64,000 nt of DNA from Caballeronia sp. LZ062 (lineage in GTDB: Bacteria > Pseudomonadota > Gammaproteobacteria > Burkholderiales > Burkholderiaceae): the NCBI RefSeq assembly GCF_031450785.1, contig NZ_JARTWB010000002.1, forward strand, positions 868,001 to 932,000, given 5' to 3'. The position numbers were made by a program, and so were the translations under genes. Positions 1 to 10,782 of this stretch are shown here, piece after piece; the first letter of the stretch is position 1; each line of letters starts with the position of its first letter. The notes under the pieces are model-generated. The model searched no databases. It was not told the origin of the DNA and saw only the letters and a program-made list of their open reading frames with translations.

Positions 1-1044
1 GATATCCACCCGAACTGGATCGCCGGCATATCGATTGGCGCGTTCAACACAGCGATCATCGCCGGCAATGCGCCGGAACACCGCGTCGAGCGGTTGCGCG
101 AATTCTGGGAAACCATCTGTCAGCCGGCGTTTGGCTTTCCGTTGCCCGCGTTTGTGGAGCGTGCGTTCTTCGACTCCGCCGACGTCATCCGCAAAGCCTT
201 CACCGCGTTGCAGGCGGTCGACGCGCTCGTGGAAGGGCAAAAGGGCTTCTTCGTGCCGCGTTTTCCGCCGCCGTCGCCAGTCGCAGCCGGCTCGCCGCAG
301 ACGGCGAGCTATTACGACACCACGCCGCTCAAGGCCACGCTGGAACGCCTCTGCGACTTCGACCGCATCAATTCACGCGAGACGCGCGTGTCGGTCGGTG
401 CGGTGAACGTCGCCACGGGCAACTTCGCCTATTTCGACAACACGCGAACGAGGCTGCGCGCGGAGCACTTCCTTGCGTCGGGCGCGCTGCCGCCCGGTTT
501 CGCCGCAGTCGAGATCGACGGACAGTTCTACTGGGACGGCGGGCTGATGTCGAACACACCGTTGTACGAGGTCGCGCAAGCCACGCCGCGCCGCGACACG
601 CTCGCGTTTCAGGTCGATCTCTGGAGCGCACGCGGGCCGGTGCCGGACAACGTCGTCGACGTGATGGGCCGCGTCAAGGACGTGCAGTATTCGAGCCGCA
701 CGCGCCTCGTGACCGACGACATGCAACGTGCACAGCGATACCGCAACGTGCTGAAGCACGTTCTCGACCTCGTGCCAGAAGAGCTTCGCGACACCGACGA
801 ATGGTGCCGCCGCGCCGCCGAACTCGCCTGTTCGAAGCGTTACAACATCATCCACCTGATCTATCAGCAGAAGGAATACGAGGGGCAATACAAGGACTAT
901 CAGTTCGGCTTCTCCACGATGCGAGAGCATTGGGAAACCGGACTCGCCGATATCCGCCGCACGCTCGCTCACCGCGACTGGCTTGATATGCCGAACGGCA
1001 AAAGCGGCTTCGTCACGCACGACATTCACCGCGAGAGGGGCTAG
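1..1044 (+). CDS. Patatin-like phospholipase with DUF3734 region (5' end outside the window)
   Basis: The reading frame is open from the first base, so this gene is cut by the window edge; 347 residues are visible. The patatin nucleophile elbow GISIG lies at codons 9-13 (Ser at nt 31-33) and the catalytic Asp sits in WDGGL (Asp at nt 535-537), giving the Ser-Asp dyad of patatin lipases. The C-terminal part with RTRLVTDDM and YNIIHLIYQ segments resembles the DUF3734 extension found on proteobacterial patatins of about 400 residues. The missing N-terminus should hold the oxyanion glycine-rich loop. It probably hydrolyses acyl esters; the substrate is unknown. An internal ATG at 94 is not the real start because the nucleophile lies upstream of it. 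Confidence 0.88.
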   Translation, partial: DIHPNWIAGISIGAFNTAIIAGNAPEHRVERLREFWETICQPAFGFPLPAFVERAFFDSADVIRKAFTALQAVDALVEGQKGFFVPRFPPPSPVAAGSPQTASYYDTTPLKATLERLCDFDRINSRETRVSVGAVNVATGNFAYFDNTRTRLRAEHFLASGALPPGFAAVEIDGQFYWDGGLMSNTPLYEVAQATPRRDTLAFQVDLWSARGPVPDNVVDVMGRVKDVQYSSRTRLVTDDMQRAQRYRNVLKHVLDLVPEELRDTDEWCRRAAELACSKRYNIIHLIYQQKEYEGQYKDYQFGFSTMREHWETGLADIRRTLAHRDWLDMPNGKSGFVTHDIHRERG

Positions 1045-1088
1045 GCCGCGCGCGAGGGCGCGTCCCGGCGCGTTCGTACTAGCCTTTG

Positions 1089-1094
1089 TATAAT
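1089..1094 (+). promoter_or_regulatory. Possible -10 box (TATAAT) for the phosphatase gene
   Basis: A perfect TATAAT lies 53 bp before the phosphatase start in the 102-bp gap after the patatin gene. No good -35 box is seen at the usual distance, so this is a weak promoter call. Confidence 0.35.
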
Positions 1095-1146
1095 CCGAGC
1101 GCGTTGCAACGCACTGTCTAACTTCCATCTTCTCGTCCGCGGCCTG

Positions 1147-1629
1147 ATGAATTCGATCGCCATCTGCTTCGTCTGTCTCGGCAACATTTGCCGGTCGCCC
1201 AGCGCGGAAGCGGTCATGCGCGAAATGGTCGAGCGGGCGAGACTGGCGGACCGGATCATCATCGATTCGGCGGGCACGGGAGACTGGCACATCGGTCAGC
1301 CGCCGGACGAACGCGCCCAGCGGGCGGCGAAAAAGCGCGGATACGACTTGTCGACGCTGCGAGGGCGTCAGGTGGCGGCGGAAGACTTCGCCCGCTTCGA
1401 TCTGTTCATCGTGATGGACGACGCCAACGCGGCCGCGCTCGCTTCGGTCTGTCCGCCGCAGTACCGCGACAAGATCCGGCTCCTGATGGAATTTGCGTCG
1501 CGCGACGACAGCCGCGTAGTCGCCGACCCGTATTTCGGCGGGGACGACGGCTTCGAGCGCGTGCTGGATCAATGCGAAGACGCCTGCGAAGGCCTGCTCA
1601 ACGCCTTACGCGCGCAGTTGCGGTCGTAG
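1147..1629 (+). CDS. Low-molecular-weight protein-tyrosine phosphatase
   Basis: This 160-residue protein has the LMW-PTPase P-loop C-X5-R-S at the N-terminus (CLGNICRS, Cys10 and Arg16) and the general-acid loop DPYFGG near residue 127. Length and motif placement are normal for the family, which dephosphorylates phosphotyrosine through a cysteinyl-phosphate intermediate. In proteobacteria, members act on BY-kinases of polysaccharide export or as general phosphatases; nothing nearby shows a cognate kinase. It lies 129 bp upstream of iscR with the same orientation, but the IscR-controlled promoter lies between them, so it is probably a separate transcription unit. ATG 1147 puts the P-loop at the standard distance from the N-terminus. 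Confidence 0.9.
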   Translation: MNSIAICFVCLGNICRSPSAEAVMREMVERARLADRIIIDSAGTGDWHIGQPPDERAQRAAKKRGYDLSTLRGRQVAAEDFARFDLFIVMDDANAAALASVCPPQYRDKIRLLMEFASRDDSRVVADPYFGGDDGFERVLDQCEDACEGLLNALRAQLRS

Positions 1630-1688
1630 CGACCGGGCGCCCGTCGGACGGCGCAAAGATCGATTAAATCGTTACATATTCCGCCCAG

Positions 1689-1740
1689 ATACTTGACTAA
1701 AACTGTGGGATATTTATACTTGATCAAAATCATCGAGTAT
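1689..1740 (+). promoter_or_regulatory. isc promoter overlapped by two tandem type-1 IscR boxes
   Basis: Two 25-bp imperfect palindromes lie 2 bp apart at 1689-1713 and 1716-1740. Each starts ATACTTGA and ends in a mirrored half (GGGATAT and CGAGTAT), matching the type-1 IscR consensus ATAnnnGACT-N-AGTCnnnTAT. A promoter TTGACT (1693-1698), 16-bp spacer, TATACT (1715-1720) lies across them: the first box covers the -35 and the spacer, and the second starts inside the -10. [2Fe-2S]-IscR bound here should shut off iscR and the downstream genes, the known homeostatic loop. The palindromes are visible directly; binding is inferred. Confidence 0.8.
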
Positions 1741-1758
1741 TAGCGTTAGCCCCCAATT

Positions 1759-2286
1759 ATGAGACTCACCACGAAAGGCCGTTTCGCCGTCACGGCGATG
1801 ATCGACCTGGCGTTGCGCCAGGAGCAGGGCCCGGTGACGCTGGCAGGCATCAGTCAGCGCCAGCGCATCTCGCTTTCCTATCTCGAACAACTGTTCGGCA
1901 AGCTGCGCCGGCACGAGATCGTCGAATCGGTGCGCGGTCCGGGCGGCGGGTACAACCTCGCGCGTCGGGCGGAAAACGTCACGGTGGCGGACATCATCAT
2001 CGCGGTGGACGAGCCGATCGACGCCACGCAGTGCGGCGGCAAGGGCACGTGCGAAGGCACGAAGCAGCACGACGGCCACTGCATGACGCATGAACTTTGG
2101 GCGACGCTCAATCAGAAGATGGTCGAGTACCTCGATTCCGTCTCGCTGAAGGATCTGGTCGACCAGCAGCGCGCCCGCGAAGGCTCGGCAGCGGTGCTGC
2201 GCGACCGGCGCGCGGAACCGGCGGGCGTCGAGGCGGCGCGAGTCGTGCCCAAGGGTCCGAATTCCATTTTCAATCTGGCTGGCTGA
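1759..2286 (+). CDS. iscR: Fe-S cluster-responsive transcriptional regulator IscR
   Basis: A 175-residue Rrf2-family protein with the winged helix at residues 1-65 (MRLTTKGRFAVTAM start; helix SLSYLEQLFGKLRR; wing GPGGGYNLAR) and a cluster-binding loop with Cys92, Cys98 and Cys108 plus His111. It senses [2Fe-2S] status and represses the isc operon when loaded. In E. coli IscR the ligands are C92, C98, C104 and H107, so the loop here carries about four extra residues between the second and third cysteine. It is first in the operon, directly behind the two IscR boxes. The C-terminal tail beyond residue 150 is Ala/Arg-rich and probably disordered. Confidence 0.96.
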   Translation: MRLTTKGRFAVTAMIDLALRQEQGPVTLAGISQRQRISLSYLEQLFGKLRRHEIVESVRGPGGGYNLARRAENVTVADIIIAVDEPIDATQCGGKGTCEGTKQHDGHCMTHELWATLNQKMVEYLDSVSLKDLVDQQRAREGSAAVLRDRRAEPAGVEAARVVPKGPNSIFNLAG

Positions 2287-2378
2287 CCGCGCCCGGCCGC
2301 CGCAAACCGCAGAACGTACTGCAACGCGGCTAAAGGCGACTCAGCCAAGCGATTTGACCGATTTTCCCGGAGCGACTG

Positions 2379-3602
2379 ATGAACAACGATATCCCCCACC
2401 TGCCCATTTACATGGACTACAGCGCGACGACGCCGATCGATCCGCGCGTGGTGGACAAGATGATCCCGTATCTTCGCGAGCAGTTCGGCAATCCGGCCTC
2501 GCGTAGCCACCAGTACGGCTGGGACGCGGAGCGTGCGGTCGAGGAAGCGCGCGAGCAGGTCGCCGCGCTGGTGAATGCCGATCCGCGCGAAATCATCTGG
2601 ACGTCGGGCGCGACGGAATCGGATAACCTGGCCATCAAGGGCGCGGCGCATTTTTATAAGAGCAAGGGCAAGCACATCATCACGGTGAAGACCGAGCACA
2701 AAGCTGTGCTCGACACCTGCCGCGAGCTGGAGCGCGAAGGCTACGAAGTCACGTATCTGGACGTGAAGGAAGACGGCCTGATCGACCTCGAAACGTTTAA
2801 GGCGGCGATCCGCCCGGACACGATCCTCGTTTCCGTGATGAGCGTGAACAACGAAATCGGCGTGATTCAGGACATCGAGGCGATCGGTGAGATCACGCGC
2901 GAGAAGGGCATCATTTTCCACGTCGATGCTGCGCAGGCCACCGGCAAGATTCAGATCGATCTGCAAAAGCTGAAGGTCGATCTCATGTCGTTCTCGGCGC
3001 ACAAGACGTATGGTCCGAAGGGCATCGGCGCGCTGTATGTCCGCCGCAAGCCGCGCGTGCGCATCGAAGCGCAGATGCACGGCGGCGGCCACGAGCGCGG
3101 CATGCGTTCGGGCACGCTCGCGACGCATCAGATCGTCGGCATGGGTGAGGCGTTCCGCATCGCGCGCGAAGAAATGGCGACCGAGAACGAGCGCATTCGT
3201 ATGCTGCGTGACCGGCTGCTGCACGGCCTGCAGGAAATCGAAGAAGTTTACGTGAACGGCGACATGGAACGCCGCGTGCCGCACAACCTGAACATCAGCT
3301 TCAATTTTGTCGAAGGCGAGTCGCTGATCATGGCGGTGAAAGATGTCGCGGTGTCGTCCGGTTCGGCGTGCACGTCGGCGTCGCTGGAGCCGTCGTATGT
3401 GCTGCGCGCGCTCGGCCGCAACGACGAACTCGCGCACAGCTCGATCCGCTTCACGGTCGGCCGCTTCACGACCGAGCAGGACGTCGATTACGTCGTCAAC
3501 CTGCTCAAGAGCAAGATTGCGAAACTGCGCGATCTGTCGCCGCTCTGGGAAATGCACAAGGACGGCATCGACATTTCGAGCATCCAGTGGGCGGCGCACT
3601 GA
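2379..3602 (+). CDS. iscS: Cysteine desulfurase IscS
   Basis: PLP-dependent class V aminotransferase-fold enzyme of 407 residues that removes sulphur from L-cysteine and passes the persulphide to IscU and other acceptors. The PLP lysine is Lys209 in [12 protein letters not shown] and the persulphide-forming cysteine is Cys331 in [14 protein letters not shown], each three residues later than in E. coli IscS (K206, C328). The substrate-binding [10 protein letters not shown] segment is intact. It starts 92 bp after iscR, preceded by a GGAG ribosome-binding site, and ends 48 bp before iscU. Confidence 0.98.
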   Translation: MNNDIPHLPIYMDYSATTPIDPRVVDKMIPYLREQFGNPASRSHQYGWDAERAVEEAREQVAALVNADPREIIWTSGATESDNLAIKGAAHFYKSKGKHIITVKTEHKAVLDTCRELEREGYEVTYLDVKEDGLIDLETFKAAIRPDTILVSVMSVNNEIGVIQDIEAIGEITREKGIIFHVDAAQATGKIQIDLQKLKVDLMSFSAHKTYGPKGIGALYVRRKPRVRIEAQMHGGGHERGMRSGTLATHQIVGMGEAFRIAREEMATENERIRMLRDRLLHGLQEIEEVYVNGDMERRVPHNLNISFNFVEGESLIMAVKDVAVSSGSACTSASLEPSYVLRALGRNDELAHSSIRFTVGRFTTEQDVDYVVNLLKSKIAKLRDLSPLWEMHKDGIDISSIQWAAH

Positions 3603-3650
3603 GCGAGCGCACTGCATCCACGCGAAACGAACACACGGAGAGTTTGAATC

Positions 3651-4079
3651 ATGGCTTATAGCGACAAGGTTCTGGACCACTACGAAAACCCGCGTAACGT
3701 CGGCTCGTTCGCGAAGGACGACGACGCTGTCGGCACCGGTATGGTCGGCGCGCCCGCATGCGGCGACGTGATGAAGCTGCAGATTCGCGTCGGCGCGGAC
3801 GGCGTCATCGAGGACGCGAAGTTCAAGACGTACGGCTGCGGTTCGGCCATCGCGTCGAGCTCGCTCGTCACCGAATGGGTGAAGGGCCGCACGCTCGACG
3901 AGGCGCTGTCGATCAAGAACACGCAGATCGCCGAAGAACTGGCACTGCCGCCGGTGAAGATTCACTGCTCGATTCTCGCGGAAGACGCGATCAAGGCAGC
4001 GGTCGCCGACTACAAGCAGCGTCACGGCGCGGCTGCCCCGCAAGCCGAAGAGGCTCAGGCGAAGCAGCACGCAGCGTAA
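3651..4079 (+). CDS. iscU: Iron-sulphur cluster scaffold IscU
   Basis: Scaffold on which IscS builds [2Fe-2S] clusters before transfer by HscA/HscB. The three ligand cysteines are at residues 37 (PACGD), 63 (YGCGS) and 106 (KIHCS), with Asp39, all at the canonical positions. The HscA recognition motif LPPVK is at 99-103. The protein is 142 residues, about 14 longer than the usual 128, because of an Ala/Gln/Glu-rich tail after residue 126. It sits between iscS and iscA with a good GGAG ribosome-binding site. Confidence 0.97.
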   Translation: MAYSDKVLDHYENPRNVGSFAKDDDAVGTGMVGAPACGDVMKLQIRVGADGVIEDAKFKTYGCGSAIASSSLVTEWVKGRTLDEALSIKNTQIAEELALPPVKIHCSILAEDAIKAAVADYKQRHGAAAPQAEEAQAKQHAA

Positions 4080-4178
4080 GCCGGCATCACGCAGGTGGCA
4101 GGGAAAGGCCGCAGCGGCGCCGCAGAAACGCGGCAACGCTGCGGGAAGCAGGATTTGAGCGCGAGAGACGCGACGACT

Positions 4179-4502
4179 ATGGCAATCACGTTGACGGAGA
4201 AGGCGGCACAACACGTGCAGAAGTATTTGACGCGGCGCGGCAAGGGCGTGGGCCTGCGTCTGGGTGTCCGTACGACCGGCTGCTCGGGTCTGGCCTACAA
4301 GCTCGAATATGTCGACGAACTGGCGCCTGAGGACATGGTGTTCGAATCGGCGGGCGTGAAAATCGTCATCGATCCGAAAAGCCTCGCGTATCTGGACGGC
4401 ACCGAACTCGACTTCGCGCGCGAAGGGCTGAACGAAGGCTTCCGCTTCAACAACCCGAACGCGAAAGACGAATGCGGCTGCGGCGAATCGTTCCGCGTAT
4501 GA
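4179..4502 (+). CDS. iscA: A-type Fe-S carrier protein IscA
   Basis: A 107-residue HesB/IscA protein with the three conserved cysteines: Cys35 in TTGCSGLAY and Cys99/Cys101 in DECGCGESF. It acts as an Fe or [2Fe-2S]/[4Fe-4S] carrier between the IscU scaffold and target proteins. ATG 4179 gives the standard length and the usual [10 protein letters not shown] start; an in-frame ATG at 4095 would add an unrelated Arg/Gly-rich leader and is rejected. The 99-bp gap after iscU is longer than elsewhere in the operon. Confidence 0.96.
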   Translation: MAITLTEKAAQHVQKYLTRRGKGVGLRLGVRTTGCSGLAYKLEYVDELAPEDMVFESAGVKIVIDPKSLAYLDGTELDFAREGLNEGFRFNNPNAKDECGCGESFRV

Positions 4503-4532
4503 CGCGCGAGAGGCCGGCGGTTTCGGCATAAG

Positions 4533-4555
4533 AGGCGGCGCGGGCCGCCTTTTTC
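4533..4555 (+). terminator. Intrinsic terminator or attenuator inside the isc operon
   Basis: A 7-bp stem AGGCGGC/GCCGCCT (4533-4539 with 4544-4550) closed by a 4-base loop is followed by a five-T run (4550-4554). It sits between iscA and hscB, so it should reduce transcription into the chaperone and ferredoxin genes. The hairpin is short but very GC-rich. Confidence 0.6.
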
Positions 4556-4586
4556 ATTCGCGCATCCCGAACTCACTGACAACGCC

Positions 4587-5117
4587 ATGGCAACGCTCAC
4601 CGACAGCCACTTCGATCTCTTCGGCCTGCCGCCGACTTTCGCGGTCGATCTCGACCGGCTCGACGACGCCTACCGCACCGTGCAGGCGCAAGTGCATCCC
4701 GACCGCTTCGCCGCCGCTGGCGACGCGCAGCGCAGACTCGCGATGCAGTGGGCCACGCGCGCCAACGAGGCGTACCAGACGCTGCGCGACCCGTTGAAGC
4801 GCGCGCGCTATATGCTCTCGCTGCGCGGCATCGACGTGGGCGCCGAGAACAACACGGCGATGGAGCCGGCGTTTCTCATGCAGCAGATGGAATGGCGAGA
4901 AAATATCGAGGATGCGGCTGCCGCGAAGAACGTCGGCGCGCTCGAATCGCTGCTTATCGAATTGCGCGATGAAGAGCGCGTACGCTTTACCAAACTCGAA
5001 GCGCTGATCGACAGCAACGCGGATCAGGCGGCGAGCGAAGCCGTGCGTCAACTGATGTTCATCGAGCGCGTCGCGCACGAGATCGGCGCGCAGATCGAGC
5101 GGCTGGAAAGCGCCTGA
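4587..5117 (+). CDS. hscB: Fe-S assembly co-chaperone HscB
   Basis: J-domain protein of 176 residues. The HPD motif that stimulates HscA ATPase is at residues 37-39 (QVHPDRF), inside an N-terminal J domain of about 75 residues; the rest is the HscB C-terminal three-helix domain that binds IscU. Length matches the family (about 171). It lies 84 bp after iscA, downstream of a terminator-like hairpin, and 74 bp before its partner hscA. Confidence 0.96.
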   Translation: MATLTDSHFDLFGLPPTFAVDLDRLDDAYRTVQAQVHPDRFAAAGDAQRRLAMQWATRANEAYQTLRDPLKRARYMLSLRGIDVGAENNTAMEPAFLMQQMEWRENIEDAAAAKNVGALESLLIELRDEERVRFTKLEALIDSNADQAASEAVRQLMFIERVAHEIGAQIERLESA

Positions 5118-5191
5118 CACGAAGGCTCACCCAGCACGCGTAACAAGAAGACACAGGCCGAGCGCGCGCCACACAACCCACAAGACCAACG

Positions 5192-7057
<1,866 letters not shown>

Positions 7058-7082
7058 TCCACTCAAGCATTCACGGAAAACC

Positions 7083-7424
7083 ATGCCTCAAATCGTTGTG
7101 CTGCCTCATGTCGAGCTTTGTCCGGACGGCGCCGTGATCGACGCCGATGTCGGCAAGAGCATTTGCGACAATCTGCTCGAACACGGTATCGAAATCGAGC
7201 ACGCGTGCGAGAAATCGTGCGCGTGCACGACCTGTCACGTCATCGTTCGGGAGGGCTTCAACGCGCTCGAACCATCCAGCGAGGACGAAGACGATCTGCT
7301 CGACAAAGCCTGGGGTCTCGAGCCGACATCGCGGTTATCATGTCAGGCGATGATGCCCGCCGAGGACGATCTCGTCGTGGAGATTCCCCGGTACTCCATC
7401 AATCACGCCAAAGAAAATCACTGA
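7083..7424 (+). CDS. fdx: Isc-type [2Fe-2S] ferredoxin
   Basis: Adrenodoxin-like ferredoxin of 113 residues with cluster ligands Cys42, Cys48, Cys51 and Cys87 ([13 protein letters not shown] and RLSCQAM), the standard positions of Isc Fdx, plus the extra Cys46. It supplies electrons for cluster assembly on IscU. It begins 25 bp after hscA and is followed 14 bp later by iscX, so the three genes are tightly coupled. Confidence 0.96.
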   Translation: MPQIVVLPHVELCPDGAVIDADVGKSICDNLLEHGIEIEHACEKSCACTTCHVIVREGFNALEPSSEDEDDLLDKAWGLEPTSRLSCQAMMPAEDDLVVEIPRYSINHAKENH

Positions 7425-7438
7425 CAGGAGGCTCGCCC

Positions 7439-7636
7439 ATGAAGTGGACAGATACTCAGGAGATCGCGATGGCCCTGACCGACGCGCACCAGGATGTCGA
7501 TCCGCAATATGTGCGTTTCACGGACCTGCATCGCTGGGTGACCGAACTGGAAGGTTTCGACGACGATCCACAAAATTCCAACGAGAAGATTCTCGAAGCC
7601 ATTCAGGCGGCGTGGATCGAGGACGCGGACTACTGA
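7439..7636 (+). CDS. iscX: Fe-S assembly accessory protein IscX
   Basis: A 65-residue acidic protein of the IscX/YfhJ family, shown by [10 protein letters not shown] at the start and [20 protein letters not shown] at the end. IscX binds IscS and iron and modulates cysteine desulfurase activity. ATG 7439 is preceded by a strong AGGAGG-type site 14 bp after fdx; a longer frame from 7118 is out of frame with fdx and is not real. It is the last gene of the isc operon, followed by a strong terminator. Confidence 0.95.
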   Translation: MKWTDTQEIAMALTDAHQDVDPQYVRFTDLHRWVTELEGFDDDPQNSNEKILEAIQAAWIEDADY

Positions 7637-7959
7637 GTCTGCCTCATCACTGGTTTGCTGAACAACGGCGGCGCTCGCGAGAGCGCCGCCGTTTTCTTTT
7701 ATGCGCGCCGCACCGAATCTTGACAGAACTTGACGCGGCGCGCGTTGTTGCACGCCTATCCGCCCCTTAAAATCGCGCCCTCTGCGTGCTGGCAAGCATT
7801 GTCAGCCGCCATCCATCACGTCCGGACGCCGCCGCTGCTCCGCCGCTCTCGCGCGTTCATGCTTTGCATTGCCAACGAAATCCACAATGCCTGCGCCGCG
7901 GCCGCGCGCGGTCGTGGGTGCCTGCGCGCGTCCACGGGCGTTCATTCGAGGAGAAGTAC
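7637..7959 (+). other. Intergenic region between the isc operon and the iorBA-cytochrome operon
   Basis: The 323-bp gap holds the isc terminator at 7664-7700, then two -35-like TTGACA/TTGACG hexamers (7720, 7730) and an A-rich TAAAAT (7769-7774). No single well-spaced promoter stands out. A good ribosome-binding site (GAGGAG, 7948-7953) precedes the next gene. Open frames that run across this stretch are upstream extensions of the iorB-like frame and lack any leader-like sequence. Confidence 0.5.
7664..7700 (+). terminator. Rho-independent terminator of the isc operon
   Basis: A perfect 13-bp stem AACGGCGGCGCTC/GAGCGCCGCCGTT (7664-7676 with 7681-7693) with a GCGA tetraloop is followed by a T-rich run. 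It lies 27 bp after the iscX stop. Confidence 0.92.
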
Positions 7960-10782
7960 ATGGGGAAACTCGGCCTGTCGCGTCGCGGTTTTCTGAAGGC
8001 GGGGGCGCTCGCGGGCGTGTCCGTGTTCATCGCGCCTCTGGGCAGCCGCGCGTTCGCCGCGCTGTTCGAAGAGAAGATCCTGACGCCCGTGCAATGGCAT
8101 GCGGTGAGCGGCCATCCCAAATTTCGAGTCGACGGCATCGCGAAAGTCACGGGCGCGAAGGTCTTCGCACGGGATATCCGCGCGAAGGACATGCCGCATT
8201 GGCCGCAAGAGCAGTCGCATGCGCTGATTTTGCGCACGACGCTCGCGGATCGCGTCTACGAAGGCATCGACCTTTCGATTCTCGACGGCGGGCTCGCGCC
8301 CGATCGCGTGGTGACGGCGGACGATCTCGCGCGCGACAAGCTCGCGTTTCCCGCTTTCTACGGCGACGACATGCTGTTGCCCGCCGGCAAGACGCCTGCT
8401 TATCTCGGGCAGGCGGTCGCCATGCTGATCTATCACGACTTCGCGCGATTCCGTCTCGCAAAGGACAAGCTCCAGTTCCGCGACGGCGTGATTCGCTATG
8501 GCGCGACGACCGGTTTCATCGAGCGTGATCCGTGGGCGTCGTTCCGCTTCGTCCGCGTGGGCGGCAAGACGCCGTTCGACGACGACACCTTCTCCAGCCT
8601 GAAGAACTCGCCGCTTTTCCCGCACATGATGAAGAAGCGCGAGCCCGTCTGGGCCGATGCGAACGAACACGGCAAGCTCGACGAGCAGGGCATGTTCCAC
8701 GCGCAGGCCATCGGGAACGCGCTGGATCATCCGCCGGGAGAATGGCTCGTCGTGGATCGCGAGTACAAGACGCAATCGGTCGATACCGCCGCGCTCGAAC
8801 CCGACAACGCGAACTGCTGGTACGACGCGGCCACGCAGTCGCTGCACATGGTCGTGCCCACGCAAGGGCCGTATGAAGTCGCGCAAAGTACGCTCGAAAT
8901 GGCGGCGAAGTCGCGCTTCACGGTGAAGAACCTGTTCCTGCATCCGTGCTACACGGTCGGCTACGGCTCGAAGGATCATTTCAACGTGCCGTTCTACGGT
9001 CTTGTCGCGGCGATGTACGGCGAAGGCCGGCCGGTGCGCCTCGCGTTCGACCGCTTCGAACAGTTCCAAAGCTCGCTGAAGCGCCACGCGTTCGACATGC
9101 GTTATCGCATGGCGGTCGACAGGAAGACCGGCAAGATTCAGGCGTTCAAGGGCGAGTTCATCGCGAACGGCGGCGGGCGCTGCAACTTTTCGCCGTCGGT
9201 GGCGATGGTCGGCGCGACCGCCGCGCAATCCATCTACTACATTCCGCAGACCGATCTGACCGCGGTGGCCATCGCTTCGCGTGCGGTCGATGCCGGCTCC
9301 GCCCGCGGTTACGGCACGCTGCAAAGCATGGCGGCGACCGAAATGATGATCGACGACATCGCCGCACAACTCGGCACCGATCCCATCGACCTGCGTCTCG
9401 CGAACGTCATGCGCACCGGCATGAAGAACACGCAGGGCGCGATTCCCGCCGGCGCGGTGCGCGCGGAAGAAGTACTGCTTCAGGCGAAGGCGCATCCGCT
9501 GTGGGCCGGGCGCGCGCAGCGCAAGGCCGACTACGAAGCCGCGCATCCGGGAATGCGCTACGGCGTCGGCTTCGCGTGCGTGCAGAAAGACTTCGGCACC
9601 GGCGCTGAAAGCGCGTTCGCCAAGGTCGAATTCGACGCGGACGGACGCATTGCGCTGTCGCACTCGGGCGCGGAGATCGGCACCGGAGCGTCTACCGCGC
9701 AGGCGCTCGTGGTCGCGAAGTGGCTCGGCAAGCCCGCCGCCGAGGTTCACATGGCCGTCACCGACTGGGCGGATCTGCCCGTCGTCACGAGCGGCGATCC
9801 GTATCTCATGTCGCAGGCCGAGCAGGATCGGTTGAGCGCGAATCCGCGTTGGTCGCCCGCGTATATGTCGCCCGCCAGCGCGACGAACTCTGCCTACTAC
9901 TTCTCCCATGCGACGCGCGAAGCGGCGCGCGTGCTGTTCCGCCGCGGCTTGTGGCCCGCCGCGATGGCGATTTGGCAGCAAGGCATCGGCGGCGGGCAGG
10001 CGGCGTCGTTCGTCGTGCGAATCGAAGACGCGCGCTGGTCGGACGGCAAACTGTCCGCTGACGGCCTCGAACCCATTGCCTTCGACGTCCTCGCGAAGAA
10101 GGCGCACGAACTCGGGCTCGCAACCGGCGCGGTCGTGCACACGTTCAACCGCTGGCAGTGGAGCGAAGCGCAGTTCGACTTCGCCGGCACCGTCGATCAA
10201 CTTCCGCTCGACGGTTTGTCGCTGCGCTTCGGCAGCAATGCGACGCACAGCGCCGCTAAAAAGACGCCCAACGGCTACACCGTGCTCGATCGCAAGCGCG
10301 TGACGATTCCGCCCGTGCAGCGTAACAACGCGATGGTCACGTACTACAGCGCGGTGGGCACGCTCGTCGAACTCGCCGTGAACGAGGCGAGCGGAAAGGT
10401 CGAATTGCTCTCGCACCACTCGATCATGGAATGCGGCAACGCAATCGCGCCGCAGCTCGTCTCGGGGCAGTTGCAGGGCGGTCTCGCGATGGGCATCGGG
10501 CACGCGCTGCACGAGTATCTGCCGCTTTACGAGGACGGCCCCGGCAACGGCACGTGGAACTTCAACCGCTACCGGCTGCCGCTCGCGAGCGACGTCGCGG
10601 TGTGGAAGCAGACCGGCGACGTGCTGCCGCCGCTCAGTGAAACCGATCCGCCGAAGGGCATCGCCGAAGTGGTGATGATTCCGGTGGTCGGCGCCATCGT
10701 CAACGCGATCGCGCACGCGATCGATCATCGCTTCACCGATCTGCCGGTGACGCCGCACAACATCCAGGAGGTGCTCGCATGA
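7960..10782 (+). CDS. Tat-exported molybdopterin hydroxylase large subunit (IorB-like)
   Basis: A 940-residue protein of the xanthine dehydrogenase/CO dehydrogenase large-subunit family, closest in layout to isoquinoline 1-oxidoreductase beta subunits. It starts with a twin-arginine signal (SRRGFLKAG, then a hydrophobic stretch and SRAFA), so the complex is exported folded. The C-terminal KGIAEVVMIPVVGAIVNAI segment keeps the catalytic Glu (Glu903) of the family, although the usual GEP reads AEV here. The repeated Ala/His-type large domains (GYGTLQSMAATEMMID, GVGFACVQKDFGTG) bind molybdopterin cytosine dinucleotide. It overlaps the small subunit by 4 bp. ATG 7960 is chosen because it follows GAGGAG and begins the Tat signal. 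The substrate is not known; aldehydes or N-heterocycles are typical. Confidence 0.85.
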   Translation: MGKLGLSRRGFLKAGALAGVSVFIAPLGSRAFAALFEEKILTPVQWHAVSGHPKFRVDGIAKVTGAKVFARDIRAKDMPHWPQEQSHALILRTTLADRVYEGIDLSILDGGLAPDRVVTADDLARDKLAFPAFYGDDMLLPAGKTPAYLGQAVAMLIYHDFARFRLAKDKLQFRDGVIRYGATTGFIERDPWASFRFVRVGGKTPFDDDTFSSLKNSPLFPHMMKKREPVWADANEHGKLDEQGMFHAQAIGNALDHPPGEWLVVDREYKTQSVDTAALEPDNANCWYDAATQSLHMVVPTQGPYEVAQSTLEMAAKSRFTVKNLFLHPCYTVGYGSKDHFNVPFYGLVAAMYGEGRPVRLAFDRFEQFQSSLKRHAFDMRYRMAVDRKTGKIQAFKGEFIANGGGRCNFSPSVAMVGATAAQSIYYIPQTDLTAVAIASRAVDAGSARGYGTLQSMAATEMMIDDIAAQLGTDPIDLRLANVMRTGMKNTQGAIPAGAVRAEEVLLQAKAHPLWAGRAQRKADYEAAHPGMRYGVGFACVQKDFGTGAESAFAKVEFDADGRIALSHSGAEIGTGASTAQALVVAKWLGKPAAEVHMAVTDWADLPVVTSGDPYLMSQAEQDRLSANPRWSPAYMSPASATNSAYYFSHATREAARVLFRRGLWPAAMAIWQQGIGGGQAASFVVRIEDARWSDGKLSADGLEPIAFDVLAKKAHELGLATGAVVHTFNRWQWSEAQFDFAGTVDQLPLDGLSLRFGSNATHSAAKKTPNGYTVLDRKRVTIPPVQRNNAMVTYYSAVGTLVELAVNEASGKVELLSHHSIMECGNAIAPQLVSGQLQGGLAMGIGHALHEYLPLYEDGPGNGTWNFNRYRLPLASDVAVWKQTGDVLPPLSETDPPKGIAEVVMIPVVGAIVNAIAHAIDHRFTDLPVTPHNIQEVLA

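Noticed and set aside
2112..4529. Long open frame (805 codons) on the minus strand across iscR-iscS-iscU-iscA
   Set aside because: It is antisense to well-supported genes and only reflects high GC and codon bias; composition is Arg/Ala/His-rich without motifs.
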